This document shows, in pieces, positions 33,949-42,592 of a DNA stretch of 64,000 nucleotides. The notes beneath the pieces are model-generated. The model saw only the letters and a program-made list of their open reading frames with translations. It ran no database searches and was not told where the DNA came from. A program made the translations under genes and the position numbers. How positions within the stretch are numbered: position 1 is the stretch's first letter; every line of letters starts with the position of its first letter. The stretch lies in NCBI GenBank assembly GCA_963726825.1, contig CAVSDT010000001.1, positions 124,001 to 188,000 of the forward strand, given 5' to 3'. This DNA comes from DATLGB01 sp963726825 (GTDB lineage: Bacteria; Actinomycetota; Thermoleophilia; Solirubrobacterales; Solirubrobacteraceae).

Positions 33949-35043
33949 ATGCGCCGCCTCCTGACCCTCGCGCAGGCGGCCGCCGCAGGCGCCGTCGCGG
34001 CGCGCCTCGGACGCGGGCGCAACCGCCGGCCGCCGCTGGCCGGCGGTGACGGGCCGGCGCCCGGGCGCGTCGCCGTCGTCGTGCCGGCACGCGACGAAGC
34101 GCCGCGGATCGGTGCCTGCCTCGCCCCGCTGCGCGGGGACCCCGACGTCAGTGAGCTGATCGTCGTCGACGACGGCTCCACCGACGACACGGCGGCGGTC
34201 GCCCGCGCCCACGGGGCGCGCGTCGTCCCCGCCGGCCCGCTGCCTCCCGGCTGGGTCGGGAAGCCGTGGGCGCTGCAGCAGGGCCTCGAGGCCGCCACGG
34301 CGGACGTCGTCGTCTCCGTCGACGCCGACACGGTCCCGCAGCCGGGCCTGGTCCGCGCGCTCGCCGCCGCGCTCGCGGACGCGGACCTCGTCTCGGGCGG
34401 CGCTCGCTTCCGCTGCGACACCGCGGGGGAGCGCTGGCTGCACCCCGCGATGCTGATGACGCTCGTCTACCGCTTCGGCCCGCCCGACGCCGCGGCGGCC
34501 GTCTCCCCCGGACGGCTGCTGGTCAACGGGCAGTGCACGGCCGTGCGGCGCGCGGAGCTGCTCGCCGCGGGCGGCTACGCCGGTGCTGCCGGCCACATGA
34601 CCGACGACGCGGCGTTCGCCCGTGGCCTCGCGCGCGCCGGATGGCGGGTCGTGTTCCGCGACGCCGGTGACCTGCTCACCGTCGACATGCACGACACGGC
34701 GGCCGAGACGTGGCGGGAGTGGGGACGATCGCTCGCCCTGCCGGACGTGACCAGCCCGGCGCGCCAGGCCGCGGACCTCGCGGTGGTCTGGCTCGTGCTC
34801 GGCGTGCCGATGCTCCGGCTGCTCGCACGGCGCCCGAGCCGCCTCGACGTCGGCCTGCTCGCCGTGCGGGCGCTGCTGCTCGCCGCCACCGCCTCGAGCT
34901 ACGAGCGGCGGGGCCCGGCGTACTGGCTCTCGCCGCTGGCAGACCCCGCCGCGGCGCTGCGCCTCACGACGTCGGCGGTGCGCCCGGCCCGGAGCTGGCG
35001 GGGGCGCGACTACCCCGCCGCAGCAGGAACAGCAGCCCGATGA
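33949..35043 (+). CDS. Glycosyltransferase family 2, CruG/HpnB-like (carotenoid context)
   Basis: About 364 residues from the ATG at 33949. GT-A motifs: VAVVVPARDEAPRIG, LIVVDDGSTDDTA, VVSVDADTVPQPG, VNGQCTAVRR, HMTDDAAFARGLARAGW, and a C-terminal membrane segment pair (VVWLVLGVPMLRLLA). The GWVGKPWALQQG motif is typical of HpnB/CruG-type transferases. With CruF and a CrtD-like gene nearby, glycosylation of a hydroxylated carotenoid is the best guess. The 3' end overlaps the convergent plsY-like gene by about 80 bp. Confidence 0.78.
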   Translation: MRRLLTLAQAAAAGAVAARLGRGRNRRPPLAGGDGPAPGRVAVVVPARDEAPRIGACLAPLRGDPDVSELIVVDDGSTDDTAAVARAHGARVVPAGPLPPGWVGKPWALQQGLEAATADVVVSVDADTVPQPGLVRALAAALADADLVSGGARFRCDTAGERWLHPAMLMTLVYRFGPPDAAAAVSPGRLLVNGQCTAVRRAELLAAGGYAGAAGHMTDDAAFARGLARAGWRVVFRDAGDLLTVDMHDTAAETWREWGRSLALPDVTSPARQAADLAVVWLVLGVPMLRLLARRPSRLDVGLLAVRALLLAATASSYERRGPAYWLSPLADPAAALRLTTSAVRPARSWRGRDYPAAAGTAAR

Positions 35044-35548
35044 GGCTCATCAGCCCCCCGGTCGCAGCGACGTGCTCGACGGGGTCGGTGGCCAGCTGGA
35101 CGAGCGGGAAGGCGAACACGCCGGCGCGGGCGCCCCAGGCGAAGCCCCCGACGCTCGTGACCGCACCACAGAGGGCGAGGCACGCCGTCGCGGCCGCCGG
35201 GGACAGCGCGAAGGCGCCGCCGACGAAGCACATGACCGACTTGCCGCCGTCGCGGGGGTCGGGGACCGGGAAGGCGTGCCCGGCCATCGCGCCGGCGACC
35301 CCGGCGTACGCGCCCCACCAGCCGCCGAGGGCATGGCCGGCGAGCCCGGCGGCGAAGGCCTTGGCGGCGTCGCCGAGGAACGCGGGCGTCGCGCGACGCG
35401 GCCCCAGCTGCTCGAGCGCGTTCCAGGCGCCCGGGTTGCCGTCCCCCGTCTCGCGCAGGTCCACCCCGTGACGCCGTGCGACGATCGACGACACCGGGAT
35501 CGACCCGAGCCCGTACCCGATGAGACCCGCTAGCGCCGAGCCGACCAT
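34964..35548 (-). CDS. plsY: PlsY-family glycerol-3-phosphate acyltransferase
   Basis: A 194-residue protein with about five membrane segments. GYGLGSIPVSSIVARRHGVDLR is the first PlsY signature (split by me: GSIP, then RETGDGNPGAWNA), followed by GDAAKAF and AGHAFPVPDPRDGGKSV, the acyl-phosphate and glycerol-3-phosphate sites. It makes lysophosphatidic acid from acyl-phosphate. AAGGAGG lies nine bases upstream of the ATG at 35548. Its 5' end abuts the divergent CrtA-like gene. Confidence 0.85.
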   Translation of the reverse strand: MVGSALAGLIGYGLGSIPVSSIVARRHGVDLRETGDGNPGAWNALEQLGPRRATPAFLGDAAKAFAAGLAGHALGGWWGAYAGVAGAMAGHAFPVPDPRDGGKSVMCFVGGAFALSPAAATACLALCGAVTSVGGFAWGARAGVFAFPLVQLATDPVEHVAATGGLMSLIGLLFLLRRGSRAPASSGPGAPPTS

Positions 35549-36243
35549 TGCCCATCGCCTCCTTCCACCTGACGCGCTACCCGCGTGCCACCGCCCCTGA
35601 CGGCCTGTCGCGCATGGGTCTCGACCGGTGGCCGCTGTCGCGCACGCCGGGGCTGCGCTTCTGGCGCCTGCTCGGCACCGGCCAGGGGCGCACGCTGACG
35701 CCTTCGGCGGACCTGCGCCGGTGGGGCATGTTCGCGGTCTGGGACGACGACGCGGCGCTCGACCGCTTCCTCGCCGACTCGGAGGTCGCCCGGCGCTGGG
35801 CGGCGCTGTCGAGCGAGCACTACGTGATCCGGCTGGCGCCCGTGCGCTGGCACGGTGCGTGGGGCCGCCGCGACCCGTTCGCGGGCGTCGTCGCCGCCGC
35901 TCCCGACGGCGGGCCGGTGGCCGTGCTGACGCGCGCCGCGGTGCGGCCGCGCAAGGCGGTCGCCTTCTACCGCGCGATCGAGCCGCCGGCGGTCGCCCTC
36001 GCGGGGCGGCCGGGCCTGCTCGACGTCGTCGGGATCGGCGACTGGCCGGTGCTGCGCCAGGCGACCTTCTCCCTCTGGCGCGATCTGGATGCCGTGACGG
36101 CCTACGCCTACCGCGACGCGGCCCACAAGGACGTCGTGCGCCGCACCCGCTCGGAGGACTGGTACGCAGAGGAGCTGTTCGCGCGCTTCGTCCCCTACGC
36201 GTCGACCGGCACGTGGGACGGGCGCGACCCGCTGCTCGGCTGA
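35548..36243 (+). CDS. crtA: Spheroidene monooxygenase (CrtA)-like protein
   Basis: A 231-residue protein from a TTG at 35548. The CrtA-family pattern is clear: FWRLLGTGQG, WGMFAVWDDDAALDRFL, RWHGAWGRRDPF, TRAAVRPRKAVAFYRAI, and near the end FSLWRDLDAVTAYAYRD and WYAEELFARF. CrtA enzymes add a keto group to acyclic carotenoids at C-2. The neighbours CrtD/I, CruF and CruG-like support a carotenoid role. Members of this family in other bacteria are sometimes of unknown substrate, so the exact reaction is inferred. Confidence 0.75.
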   Translation: MPIASFHLTRYPRATAPDGLSRMGLDRWPLSRTPGLRFWRLLGTGQGRTLTPSADLRRWGMFAVWDDDAALDRFLADSEVARRWAALSSEHYVIRLAPVRWHGAWGRRDPFAGVVAAAPDGGPVAVLTRAAVRPRKAVAFYRAIEPPAVALAGRPGLLDVVGIGDWPVLRQATFSLWRDLDAVTAYAYRDAAHKDVVRRTRSEDWYAEELFARFVPYASTGTWDGRDPLLG

Positions 36244-36248
36244 GCCGG

Positions 36249-37685
36249 TCACGCCGGCCCGATCGCGCGCGCGACCGCGCGGCCGCCGAGGGTCACGAGC
36301 GGCAGGCCGCCGCCGGGGTGGACCGTCCCGCCGGTCAGCCACAGGCCGCGGGCGCCCCGGATCGTCGGACCCGGCGTGCGCAGCGTCGCGAGCCGGCCGT
36401 GGGGCGCCGCGCCGTAGATCGCGCCGCCGACGGCGCCGGTGAGGCGCTCGAGGTCACCCGGGGTGCGCCGGTGTCGCACCACGATGCGGTCCTCGACGCC
36501 GAGTCGCTCGAGGGCCGCGGCCTCGGCGGCGTCCCAGTCCGCCGCATCGCCGACCGCCGGGGCGTTGACGAGCACGAACCACGCCTCGTGGCCGTCGGGC
36601 GCGCCCGACGGGTCGGTCACGCCGGGGGCGGCGACGTAGAGGGTCGGGTCGCGCACCGGGCGGCGGTGGAGGAACAGGTCGTCGAACTCCGCGTCGTAGT
36701 CGGCGGGGAAGCTGATGTGGTGGTGCGGCGCGGGCGTGGCGCCGGCGCGCAGGCCGAGCAGCAGCGCAAGCCCTGAGGAGGACCGCTCGCGTGTCGCGAC
36801 CGGTGCGTGGCTGCCGCGCAGCAGCGGGCCTTGCACGGTCGCTTCGTCGACGTCGGTCACGACCGCGTCGGCGCGCAGCTGGGTCCCGTCGGGGAGGGCG
36901 ACGCCGGCGACGACGCCGGAGCGGACGACGATGCGCTCGGCGGCGGTCTGCAGCCGCAGCTCGCCGCCGAGCGTCTCGAGTCGCCGCACGAGCGCGCGGA
37001 CCAGCTCATGCAGTCCGCCGCGGGGGTGCCAGCCACCGAAGGCGTGCTCGACGTAGCCGCCGAGCGCGAGGGCGGCCGGGGCGCGCCGCGGGTCCGCCCC
37101 CGCGTAGGTGGCGAACCGCTCGATCACCTGCTGCAGCCGCGGATCGCGCGTGTGCGCACGGGCGAGCTGGCGCAGCGTCCACCACGGCTTGACCCGCAGG
37201 CCGTCGCGCGGATCCGGCCGTGGGTCGCCGGGCCTGGGGCGACGCGGCGGCCACGGCGGCGGCCCGGACAGGAACGGGCCGGCGGCCCGCCACATCCCCG
37301 CGCACGTCCCGAGGAAGCGCGTCCAGTCCGTCGACAGGCCCGGAGCGAGCGCCTCGAGCGCGGCGGCGGCGACCGGGAGGTCGGCGGAGAGGTCGAGCTC
37401 CGTCCCGTCGGCGAACGCGTAGCGCGTCACCGGCTCGACCCGCAGCAGCTCGAGCTCCGCGTCCAGCGGCTGCCCCGTGGCGGCGAACAGGTCGGAGAAC
37501 ACGTGCGGCATCGTCAGCAGGGACGGTCCGGCGTCCCAGCGGAACCCCTCGTCGGTGACCTCGGCGCACTTGCCGCCGGCGGCGGCGGTCCGCTCGAGCA
37601 CCGTGACGCGGTGCCCGTCGGCGGCGAGCTGGACCGCCGCGGCCAGTCCGCCGACCCCGGCGCCGATGACGACGGCGTCGCTCAC
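36249..37685 (-). CDS. Phytoene desaturase-family carotenoid oxidoreductase (CrtI/CrtD-type)
   Basis: About 478 residues from a GTG at 37685 that overlaps the cruF stop as GTGA. The FAD motif AVVIGAGVGGLAAAVQLAA is followed by GGKCAEVTDEGFRWDAGPSL. The middle has RFATYAGADPRRAPA and GGWHPRGGLHELVRAL, and the end TGGTVHPGGGLPLVTLGGR, all family signatures. It desaturates or isomerises a carotenoid with FAD. Because it follows cruF it may be the C-3',4' desaturase CrtD rather than phytoene desaturase. Confidence 0.88.
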   Translation of the reverse strand: MSDAVVIGAGVGGLAAAVQLAADGHRVTVLERTAAAGGKCAEVTDEGFRWDAGPSLLTMPHVFSDLFAATGQPLDAELELLRVEPVTRYAFADGTELDLSADLPVAAAALEALAPGLSTDWTRFLGTCAGMWRAAGPFLSGPPPWPPRRPRPGDPRPDPRDGLRVKPWWTLRQLARAHTRDPRLQQVIERFATYAGADPRRAPAALALGGYVEHAFGGWHPRGGLHELVRALVRRLETLGGELRLQTAAERIVVRSGVVAGVALPDGTQLRADAVVTDVDEATVQGPLLRGSHAPVATRERSSSGLALLLGLRAGATPAPHHHISFPADYDAEFDDLFLHRRPVRDPTLYVAAPGVTDPSGAPDGHEAWFVLVNAPAVGDAADWDAAEAAALERLGVEDRIVVRHRRTPGDLERLTGAVGGAIYGAAPHGRLATLRTPGPTIRGARGLWLTGGTVHPGGGLPLVTLGGRAVARAIGPA

Positions 37686-38452
37686 CGCAGCCGCCGGACG
37701 AGCGCCGGCACGGCGAACGCGCCCATCGCCGCGGTGCCGGCGGCGGCGGGAAGCGGGCGGCCCCACAGCACGCCGGTGGCGAACGTCTCGCCGATCCACG
37801 TCCAGCCGTACAGCGCGATGGCGCCGTCGTCTCGCGCGCTCGCCGCGTCGGGGTCCAGCGCCGCGACCAGCGTGAAGATCACGAGCCCCGTGGCGAACCA
37901 GCCGGCGAAGTTCGAGGCGGGGACGTCCTCGAAGCGCCCGCCCGCCGCCCAGCCCCAATAGCCCTCGCGCACCATGCGCGGGTCGAGGAACACGTCCCAT
38001 GCGGTCAGGGCGGCGGCGGCGACCGGCACTCGCGCGGCGCGCGACGGGACGGCCCACCCGGCGACGATCCAGGCCGGCCGCGCCATCATCGCCCATGCTG
38101 CGCCCGCCAGCAGCGGCACGCCGGCAACCCGCGCGCCGAGCTTGTCCGTGTAGGCGTAGCGGCCGAACGGCCGATCGGTCGCGACGCCGACGAGCTCGGC
38201 GGCGATCCCGACGGCGCCCGCCAGCGCGGTCACGCCCAGGCCCCGGCGGCCGCGGGCACGGGCGGCCTCGGCGGTCGAGGCGGCAAGCGCGAGCGCCAGG
38301 ATCCGCCTGGTCGAGCGCGGCGGCCGGGGCGCGTCGCGCAGCCCGTAGACGACCTGTGAGACGACGAGCGAGGCGAGGAGCCCGGCCGGGACCGCGGCCG
38401 GCAGCCGGCCCGCGCCCGACGACGCGACGGGGGCGGTTCGAAGCAGTGGCAT
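37682..38452 (-). CDS. cruF: Carotenoid biosynthesis protein, CruF-type hydratase
   Basis: A 256-residue membrane protein with about seven hydrophobic segments. GVATDRPFGRYAYTDKLG, GVPLLAGAAWAMMARPA, WDVFLDPRMVREGYWGW and VPASNFAGWF are family hallmarks. CruF hydrates the 1',2' double bond of acyclic carotenoid ends, giving a hydroxyl that a CruG-type transferase can glycosylate. It is translationally overlapped with the desaturase gene, so the two act together. Confidence 0.86.
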   Translation of the reverse strand: MPLLRTAPVASSGAGRLPAAVPAGLLASLVVSQVVYGLRDAPRPPRSTRRILALALAASTAEAARARGRRGLGVTALAGAVGIAAELVGVATDRPFGRYAYTDKLGARVAGVPLLAGAAWAMMARPAWIVAGWAVPSRAARVPVAAAALTAWDVFLDPRMVREGYWGWAAGGRFEDVPASNFAGWFATGLVIFTLVAALDPDAASARDDGAIALYGWTWIGETFATGVLWGRPLPAAAGTAAMGAFAVPALVRRLR

Positions 38453-38497
38453 CGCCCTGGCGCTACCCCCTCGCGGGCCTCGGCACCGCGCCAGGCT

Positions 38498-38731
38498 CTA
38501 CAGGCCGAGCAGCGCCTCCGGCACGCGCCAGTAGGGGCGCACCGCGGTCGGGTCCGGCCGTGCGGGCACGATGCGCCGCCCGCCACGGGCGAGGATGTAG
38601 CGATGGACCGCGTCGACGTCGGCACCGGCCTCCGCCATGCCCTGCTCCGTCACGATGCGCGCCCCCGGCACGACGCCCCATTGAACGTTCGCGCGCAGCA
38701 GCGCCCGGATGCCCGCCTCATCCATGCCCAT
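38498..38731 (-). CDS. Small hypothetical protein
   Basis: A 77-residue protein, or 75 residues from the second ATG at 38725. MDEAGIRALLRANVQWGVVPG, ADVDAVHRYILARGGRRI and a final PYWRVPEALLGL look like a compact helical domain, but I do not recognise a family. It is 45 bp upstream of cruF on the same strand, so it could be the first gene of that operon. The ribosome site is weak. Confidence 0.5.
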   Translation of the reverse strand: MGMDEAGIRALLRANVQWGVVPGARIVTEQGMAEAGADVDAVHRYILARGGRRIVPARPDPTAVRPYWRVPEALLGL

Positions 38732-38849
38732 AGGTGTAGTGGGGCGGGCGGACGACGTGCTCCCGCCGGCCGGTCCCGACCGGCAGCGACTTGAGCGCCG
38801 CGGCGCCTCGTGCGGTTGCCCCGTCGCCCGGTCGGGAGAGACCCCCGCC

Positions 38850-39539
38850 ATGACCGTCGACCGCATCGCACGCGCCGGCCGCTGGGGGCTCGGAGCCTTC
38901 GTGGGGATCGTGGCGGCCGAGCACCTCCTGCGCCCCGACCTGCCACCGGCCGAGCACTTCGTGTCCGAGTACGGCATCGGCTCGACGCGCTGGCTGCAGT
39001 CCGCCGGGTTCGTGGCCTGGGCCGCCTCCACGGCCGCCCTCGCCCTGCTCGCGGCCCGGCGGGCGCGCGGGGCCGACGGGATGCGGCGGGCCGGCCTGCG
39101 TGCCGCCGCCGCGTGCCTCGTCGCCGCCACCGCCGGCGCGCTCCTGTGCGCCGCCTTCGCGACGCAGACCGTCGCCGGCCAGCTCCCGGCGGGGGTGGAG
39201 CGCACCGCGGCCGGGCGCCTGCACGACCTCGGGACCCTGTTCATCCTCGCCGGTCTCGTGCTCGCCGCCGTGCTGGTCGCGTTCGGCCTCGGGGAGCGGC
39301 GCCACGGGCTCGAGGTCGGCGTCCTCGCCCTTGCGCTGGTGGCGATCGTGCCGGTGCTCGTGCTCGTCGGCGCCGACGCCCCCGGCTGGGGTCAGCGCGG
39401 GTTCATCGCCGTCGGCTGCGTCTGGGAGCTCATCGCACTGCGCCGCCTCCAGGGGCGGTCCGGCGGTGCGCTCAGGCGCGTGAGTCACCCCGGCGAGCAC
39501 CCGCACGGTCGCCGCGTCGGGACCCCCCGGCTCGGGTAG
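38850..39539 (+). CDS. DUF998-family membrane protein
   Basis: About 229 residues from the ATG at 38850, preceded by GGGAGAG. There are six hydrophobic segments with HFVSEYGIGSTRWLQSAGFVA early and GRLHDLGTLFILAGLVLAAV late, the pattern of DUF998 proteins. Function is unknown; members are multi-pass membrane proteins. The frame extends upstream of 38850, but this would overlap the divergent small gene and lacks character. Confidence 0.72.
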   Translation: MTVDRIARAGRWGLGAFVGIVAAEHLLRPDLPPAEHFVSEYGIGSTRWLQSAGFVAWAASTAALALLAARRARGADGMRRAGLRAAAACLVAATAGALLCAAFATQTVAGQLPAGVERTAAGRLHDLGTLFILAGLVLAAVLVAFGLGERRHGLEVGVLALALVAIVPVLVLVGADAPGWGQRGFIAVGCVWELIALRRLQGRSGGALRRVSHPGEHPHGRRVGTPRLG

Positions 39540-39548
39540 CGCCCCGGC

Positions 39549-39986
39549 ATGGCCCGCAACCACACGCACATCGACGCGTCGCCCGACGCCGTCTGGGCCG
39601 TGCTCGAGGACCCGTACCTGTACCCGTCGTGGGTCGTCGGCACCGACCGCACGCTGCGCGCCGACGACAGCTGGCCCTGGCCCGGATCGGCGTTCACGGT
39701 CCACGTCGGCCTGGGGTTCGACGACGAGACGCGGGTGCGTGAGATGGTCCCCGGCCGCCGCATCGTGGTCGACGCCGCGGCCCACGCGCTCGGCCCCGCG
39801 CGCGTGACCATCGAGCTGCGCCCGGAGCACGGCGGCACGCGGGTCACGCTGATCGAGGACCCGGCCGGCAAGATGACGCCGCTGTGGTTCCTCCCCGCGA
39901 CGCACGCCGCCATCAAGGCGCGCAACGCCGAGTCGCTGCGCCGGCTCGCCCGGGTGGTCGATGCCCGCGTGCGCGGGAGCGCCTGA
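39549..39986 (+). CDS. SRPBCC-family protein
   Basis: A 145-residue START/Bet v1-like protein: HIDASPDAVWAVLEDPYLYP at the N-terminus, TRVREMVPGRRIV in the middle, TRVTLIEDPAG, and a C-terminal helix (IKARNAESLRRLARVV). This fold binds a hydrophobic ligand in a cavity. It starts nine bases after the DUF998 stop, so the two genes are probably co-expressed. Ligand unknown. Confidence 0.82.
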   Translation: MARNHTHIDASPDAVWAVLEDPYLYPSWVVGTDRTLRADDSWPWPGSAFTVHVGLGFDDETRVREMVPGRRIVVDAAAHALGPARVTIELRPEHGGTRVTLIEDPAGKMTPLWFLPATHAAIKARNAESLRRLARVVDARVRGSA

Positions 39987-39989
39987 GCG

Positions 39990-40229
39990 TCACTCGCCCA
40001 TGTGCTTCTGCCCCTCGTGGGCGAAGCCGGTGACCTTGTGCCCCCGGCCGTCGTCGGCGGGCGGGCCGTCGGCGGCGTTGCGGCGCTGCCCCATGGCCTT
40101 GGCGAGGTACGCGTAGGCGAGGCCCGCCGCGCCCAGGACCAGGAGCACGATCCCGACCGGGGCCAGGCCGGCGACCGTCGTCACCAGCCCGACGACGATG
40201 ATGGCGAGGAAGATGTAGAAGAGGTGCAT
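39990..40229 (-). CDS. Small two-helix membrane protein
   Basis: A 79-residue protein from the ATG at 40229. Two hydrophobic segments (FYIFLAIIVVGLVTTVAG and IVLLVLGAAGLAYAYL) are followed by a charged tail with GHKVTGFAHEGQKHMGE. It resembles small actinobacterial envelope proteins of unknown function (DUF6458-like). It lies between two plus-strand genes and is convergent with the SRPBCC gene. Confidence 0.68.
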   Translation of the reverse strand: MHLFYIFLAIIVVGLVTTVAGLAPVGIVLLVLGAAGLAYAYLAKAMGQRRNAADGPPADDGRGHKVTGFAHEGQKHMGE

Positions 40230-40387
40230 GGCCGTACGGTGCCGCGTGGTCGCGGTCGGCAACCCTCCCGTGGTCAGCCGCTGCCGCCGCCCGGCCCGGC
40301 CTTGGCGCGCCGGCGCTGCCGCGCCTGGATCGCGGCGGCGGCGGGCGGGCGCCAATAGCCTCGTGCGTCTCTCGGAGAGGATGGAAG

Positions 40388-41788
40388 ATGAGCACCGTCA
40401 CCGCGCGCCTCGCCGCGTTCACCGCCCCACTGACGACCGACGCGTTGCCCGTCGAGGTCGCCCAGGCCGCCAGGCTGCATGCGCTCGACGCCCTCGGGTG
40501 CGGCCTGGCCGCCCATGCCGTCGGGGTCGCAGCCGGCGCCCGTGCCGCGATGCTCGAACCCGGCACCACCGGGCCGTCGACGGCCATCGGTGCGCCGCAC
40601 GGCCTGCCCAGCGGCGACGCGGCGTTCTCCAACGCGGTGAGCTGCCACGCGCTGGACTTCGACGACACCCACCCGGGTTCGATCGCGCACGTCAGCGTCG
40701 TGGTCGTCCCGGCCGCACTGGCAGCGGCTGAGGCGGCAGGCGCCTCCGATGCCGATCTGCTCGCCGCCATCGTCGCCGGCAGCGAGGTCGTCAACCGGCT
40801 CGGCATCGTCGCCGGCGCGCTGTTCCACAACGTCGGCTTCCATCCGACGGCGGTCCTCGGCGTGTTCGGCGCCACCGCGGCCGCCGCCCGCATCGGCGGC
40901 CTCGACGAGGCCACCACCCGCCAGGCCCTGGGGATCGCGGGGAGCCTCGCCGCCGGGCTGTTCGAGTACCTCGCAGACGGCTCCTCGACGAAGCGCCTCC
41001 ATCCCGGGTTCGCCGCCCGCTCCGGCGTCCTCGCCGCGCGGCTGGCCGCGCACGGGGAGACGGGACCCGCAACCGTCATCGAGGGCCGCTTCGGCCTCTA
41101 CAACGCCTTCCTGCGGCGCGACGACCTCGACATCGACGCCCAGCTCGCCGACCTCGGCCAGCGCTGGGAGACGCCGAACATCGCCTACAAGCCCTATCCC
41201 GCGTGCCACTTCCTCCACGCGTCGCTGGACGCCGTCATCGAGGCGACCGCAGGCCAGGGGATCGCGCCCGAGGACGTGGAGGAGATCATCGCGGAGGTCC
41301 CCGCCGACGTCGTGCCGATCGTGCTCGAGCCGCTCGCGGACAAGCACGCGCCGCGCTCGGAGTACGACGCGAAGTTCAGCCTTCCCTACGTCGTCGCCTC
41401 CCAGCTCGTGCACGGCCGCGTCGACGTCATGACCTTCGTCGGAGACGCGATCCACGACCCCGAGGTGCTCGAGCTCGCGCGCCGCGTGCGCTACGAGGCC
41501 AAGACGTATCCGACGTTCGGCAGGGCGTTCCCCGGCGGCGCCCGCGTCCGCCTGCGCGACGGTCGCACGCTCCGTGCCGAGCTCCCGCATCAGCGCGGCG
41601 GCCCGGAGAACCCGCTGAGCGAGGACGAGGTGCGCGGGAAGTTCCGCGCCAACGCGGCCCTCGCCCTCGAGCCGGCGGCGGCAGACGCCGTCGAGGCGGC
41701 CGTCATGGGCCTGGGAACGGGCACGGGGCTCGACGGCCTCCAGGCGCTCGCCGGCGCACAGCTCGCGGAGAGCATGTTGGCGCGATAG
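40388..41788 (+). CDS. MmgE/PrpD-family protein
   Basis: A 466-residue full-length member. ARLHALDALGCGLAA, AVSCHALDFDDTHPGS, the substrate-site region FHPTAVLGVFGATAAAARIGG, SSTKRLHPGFAARSGVLAA and YPACHFLHASLDA are all characteristic of the 2-methylcitrate dehydratase/iminodisuccinate epimerase fold. A GGAGAGGATGGAAG stretch precedes the ATG. It stands alone, without methylcitrate-cycle genes, so the substrate is uncertain. Confidence 0.87.
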   Translation: MSTVTARLAAFTAPLTTDALPVEVAQAARLHALDALGCGLAAHAVGVAAGARAAMLEPGTTGPSTAIGAPHGLPSGDAAFSNAVSCHALDFDDTHPGSIAHVSVVVVPAALAAAEAAGASDADLLAAIVAGSEVVNRLGIVAGALFHNVGFHPTAVLGVFGATAAAARIGGLDEATTRQALGIAGSLAAGLFEYLADGSSTKRLHPGFAARSGVLAARLAAHGETGPATVIEGRFGLYNAFLRRDDLDIDAQLADLGQRWETPNIAYKPYPACHFLHASLDAVIEATAGQGIAPEDVEEIIAEVPADVVPIVLEPLADKHAPRSEYDAKFSLPYVVASQLVHGRVDVMTFVGDAIHDPEVLELARRVRYEAKTYPTFGRAFPGGARVRLRDGRTLRAELPHQRGGPENPLSEDEVRGKFRANAALALEPAAADAVEAAVMGLGTGTGLDGLQALAGAQLAESMLAR

Positions 41789-41875
41789 CCTCTGCTCAGA
41801 GGGCATGGTCGGCGGGGTCTTGGGGACAACGGCGGCTGGACTTCTTGTCTCGCACCGCGATCACAAGGAGCCGCC

Positions 41876-42562
41876 GTGCCCACTGTCCCAGGAGGTCCAG
41901 GCACCCACTGGCTGCGGTCGGCGCTGGACCCGTCCTTCCCGGTCGAGGTCGGTACCGCCGGCGGCACCGTCCGGCTGCGGCTGACCGGCGAGCTGGACGT
42001 GGCGTGCGCGGCCGCGTTGCACGCCGCCTTCGACGAGGCCCGCCGAGCCGCGGGCGGGCACCTCATCGTGCTCGACCTCGGTGAGGTCGAGCTCCTGAGC
42101 CTCGCGGCCGCGCGGGTGCTCATGGCGGCTGAGCACGGCCATCGAGACGAGGGTGGGCGCGTGGTCGTCCAGCACCTCCCGGCCACGGTCCGGCGCTTCC
42201 TGGAGCTCGCCGGGCTGCACCATGCGTTCGAGATCATCGACCCGGTGCCGGGCGTGGTGACGCGCAGCAGGCCCGCCGGAGGCGACCTGGTGCTCGTCGA
42301 GGGGACCGTCTCGCCGGCGACCGTCAGCGACCTCGAGCACCGGATCAGCCACACCCCGCGCACGGCCGCCCGGCGCCTGACCGTCGACCTCGGCTCTGCG
42401 ACGGTCCCGACGGGCGCGGTGACGGTCGCACTCTGCTCGACCCTGCGCCGCCTCTGCCGGCCCGAGCGTCCGCTGGTCGTCGTCGGCGCGCCGCCGGCGG
42501 TCGAGCTCATCCTGTCCCTGTCGGCGGACGGCGTGGAGCTGCCGGACCGCCAACAGGCCTGA
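41876..42562 (+). CDS. Double STAS-like protein
   Basis: A 228-residue protein from a GTG at 41876. The first STAS domain (about 20-120) has LRLTGELDVACAAALHAAF and VLDLGEVELLSLAAARVLM. The second half (about 130-225) repeats the fold more weakly (LVEGTVSPATVSDLEHRI, LTVDLGSATVPTGAVTVAL). Neither has the Asp-Ser phosphorylation pair, so it is not a canonical SpoIIAA-type switch. It may bind an anti-sigma factor constitutively. GGAG lies a few bases upstream. Confidence 0.72.
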   Translation: MPTVPGGPGTHWLRSALDPSFPVEVGTAGGTVRLRLTGELDVACAAALHAAFDEARRAAGGHLIVLDLGEVELLSLAAARVLMAAEHGHRDEGGRVVVQHLPATVRRFLELAGLHHAFEIIDPVPGVVTRSRPAGGDLVLVEGTVSPATVSDLEHRISHTPRTAARRLTVDLGSATVPTGAVTVALCSTLRRLCRPERPLVVVGAPPAVELILSLSADGVELPDRQQA

Positions 42563-42592
42563 CCGGCGGCGACGATCCCTACCGTCGATCGG

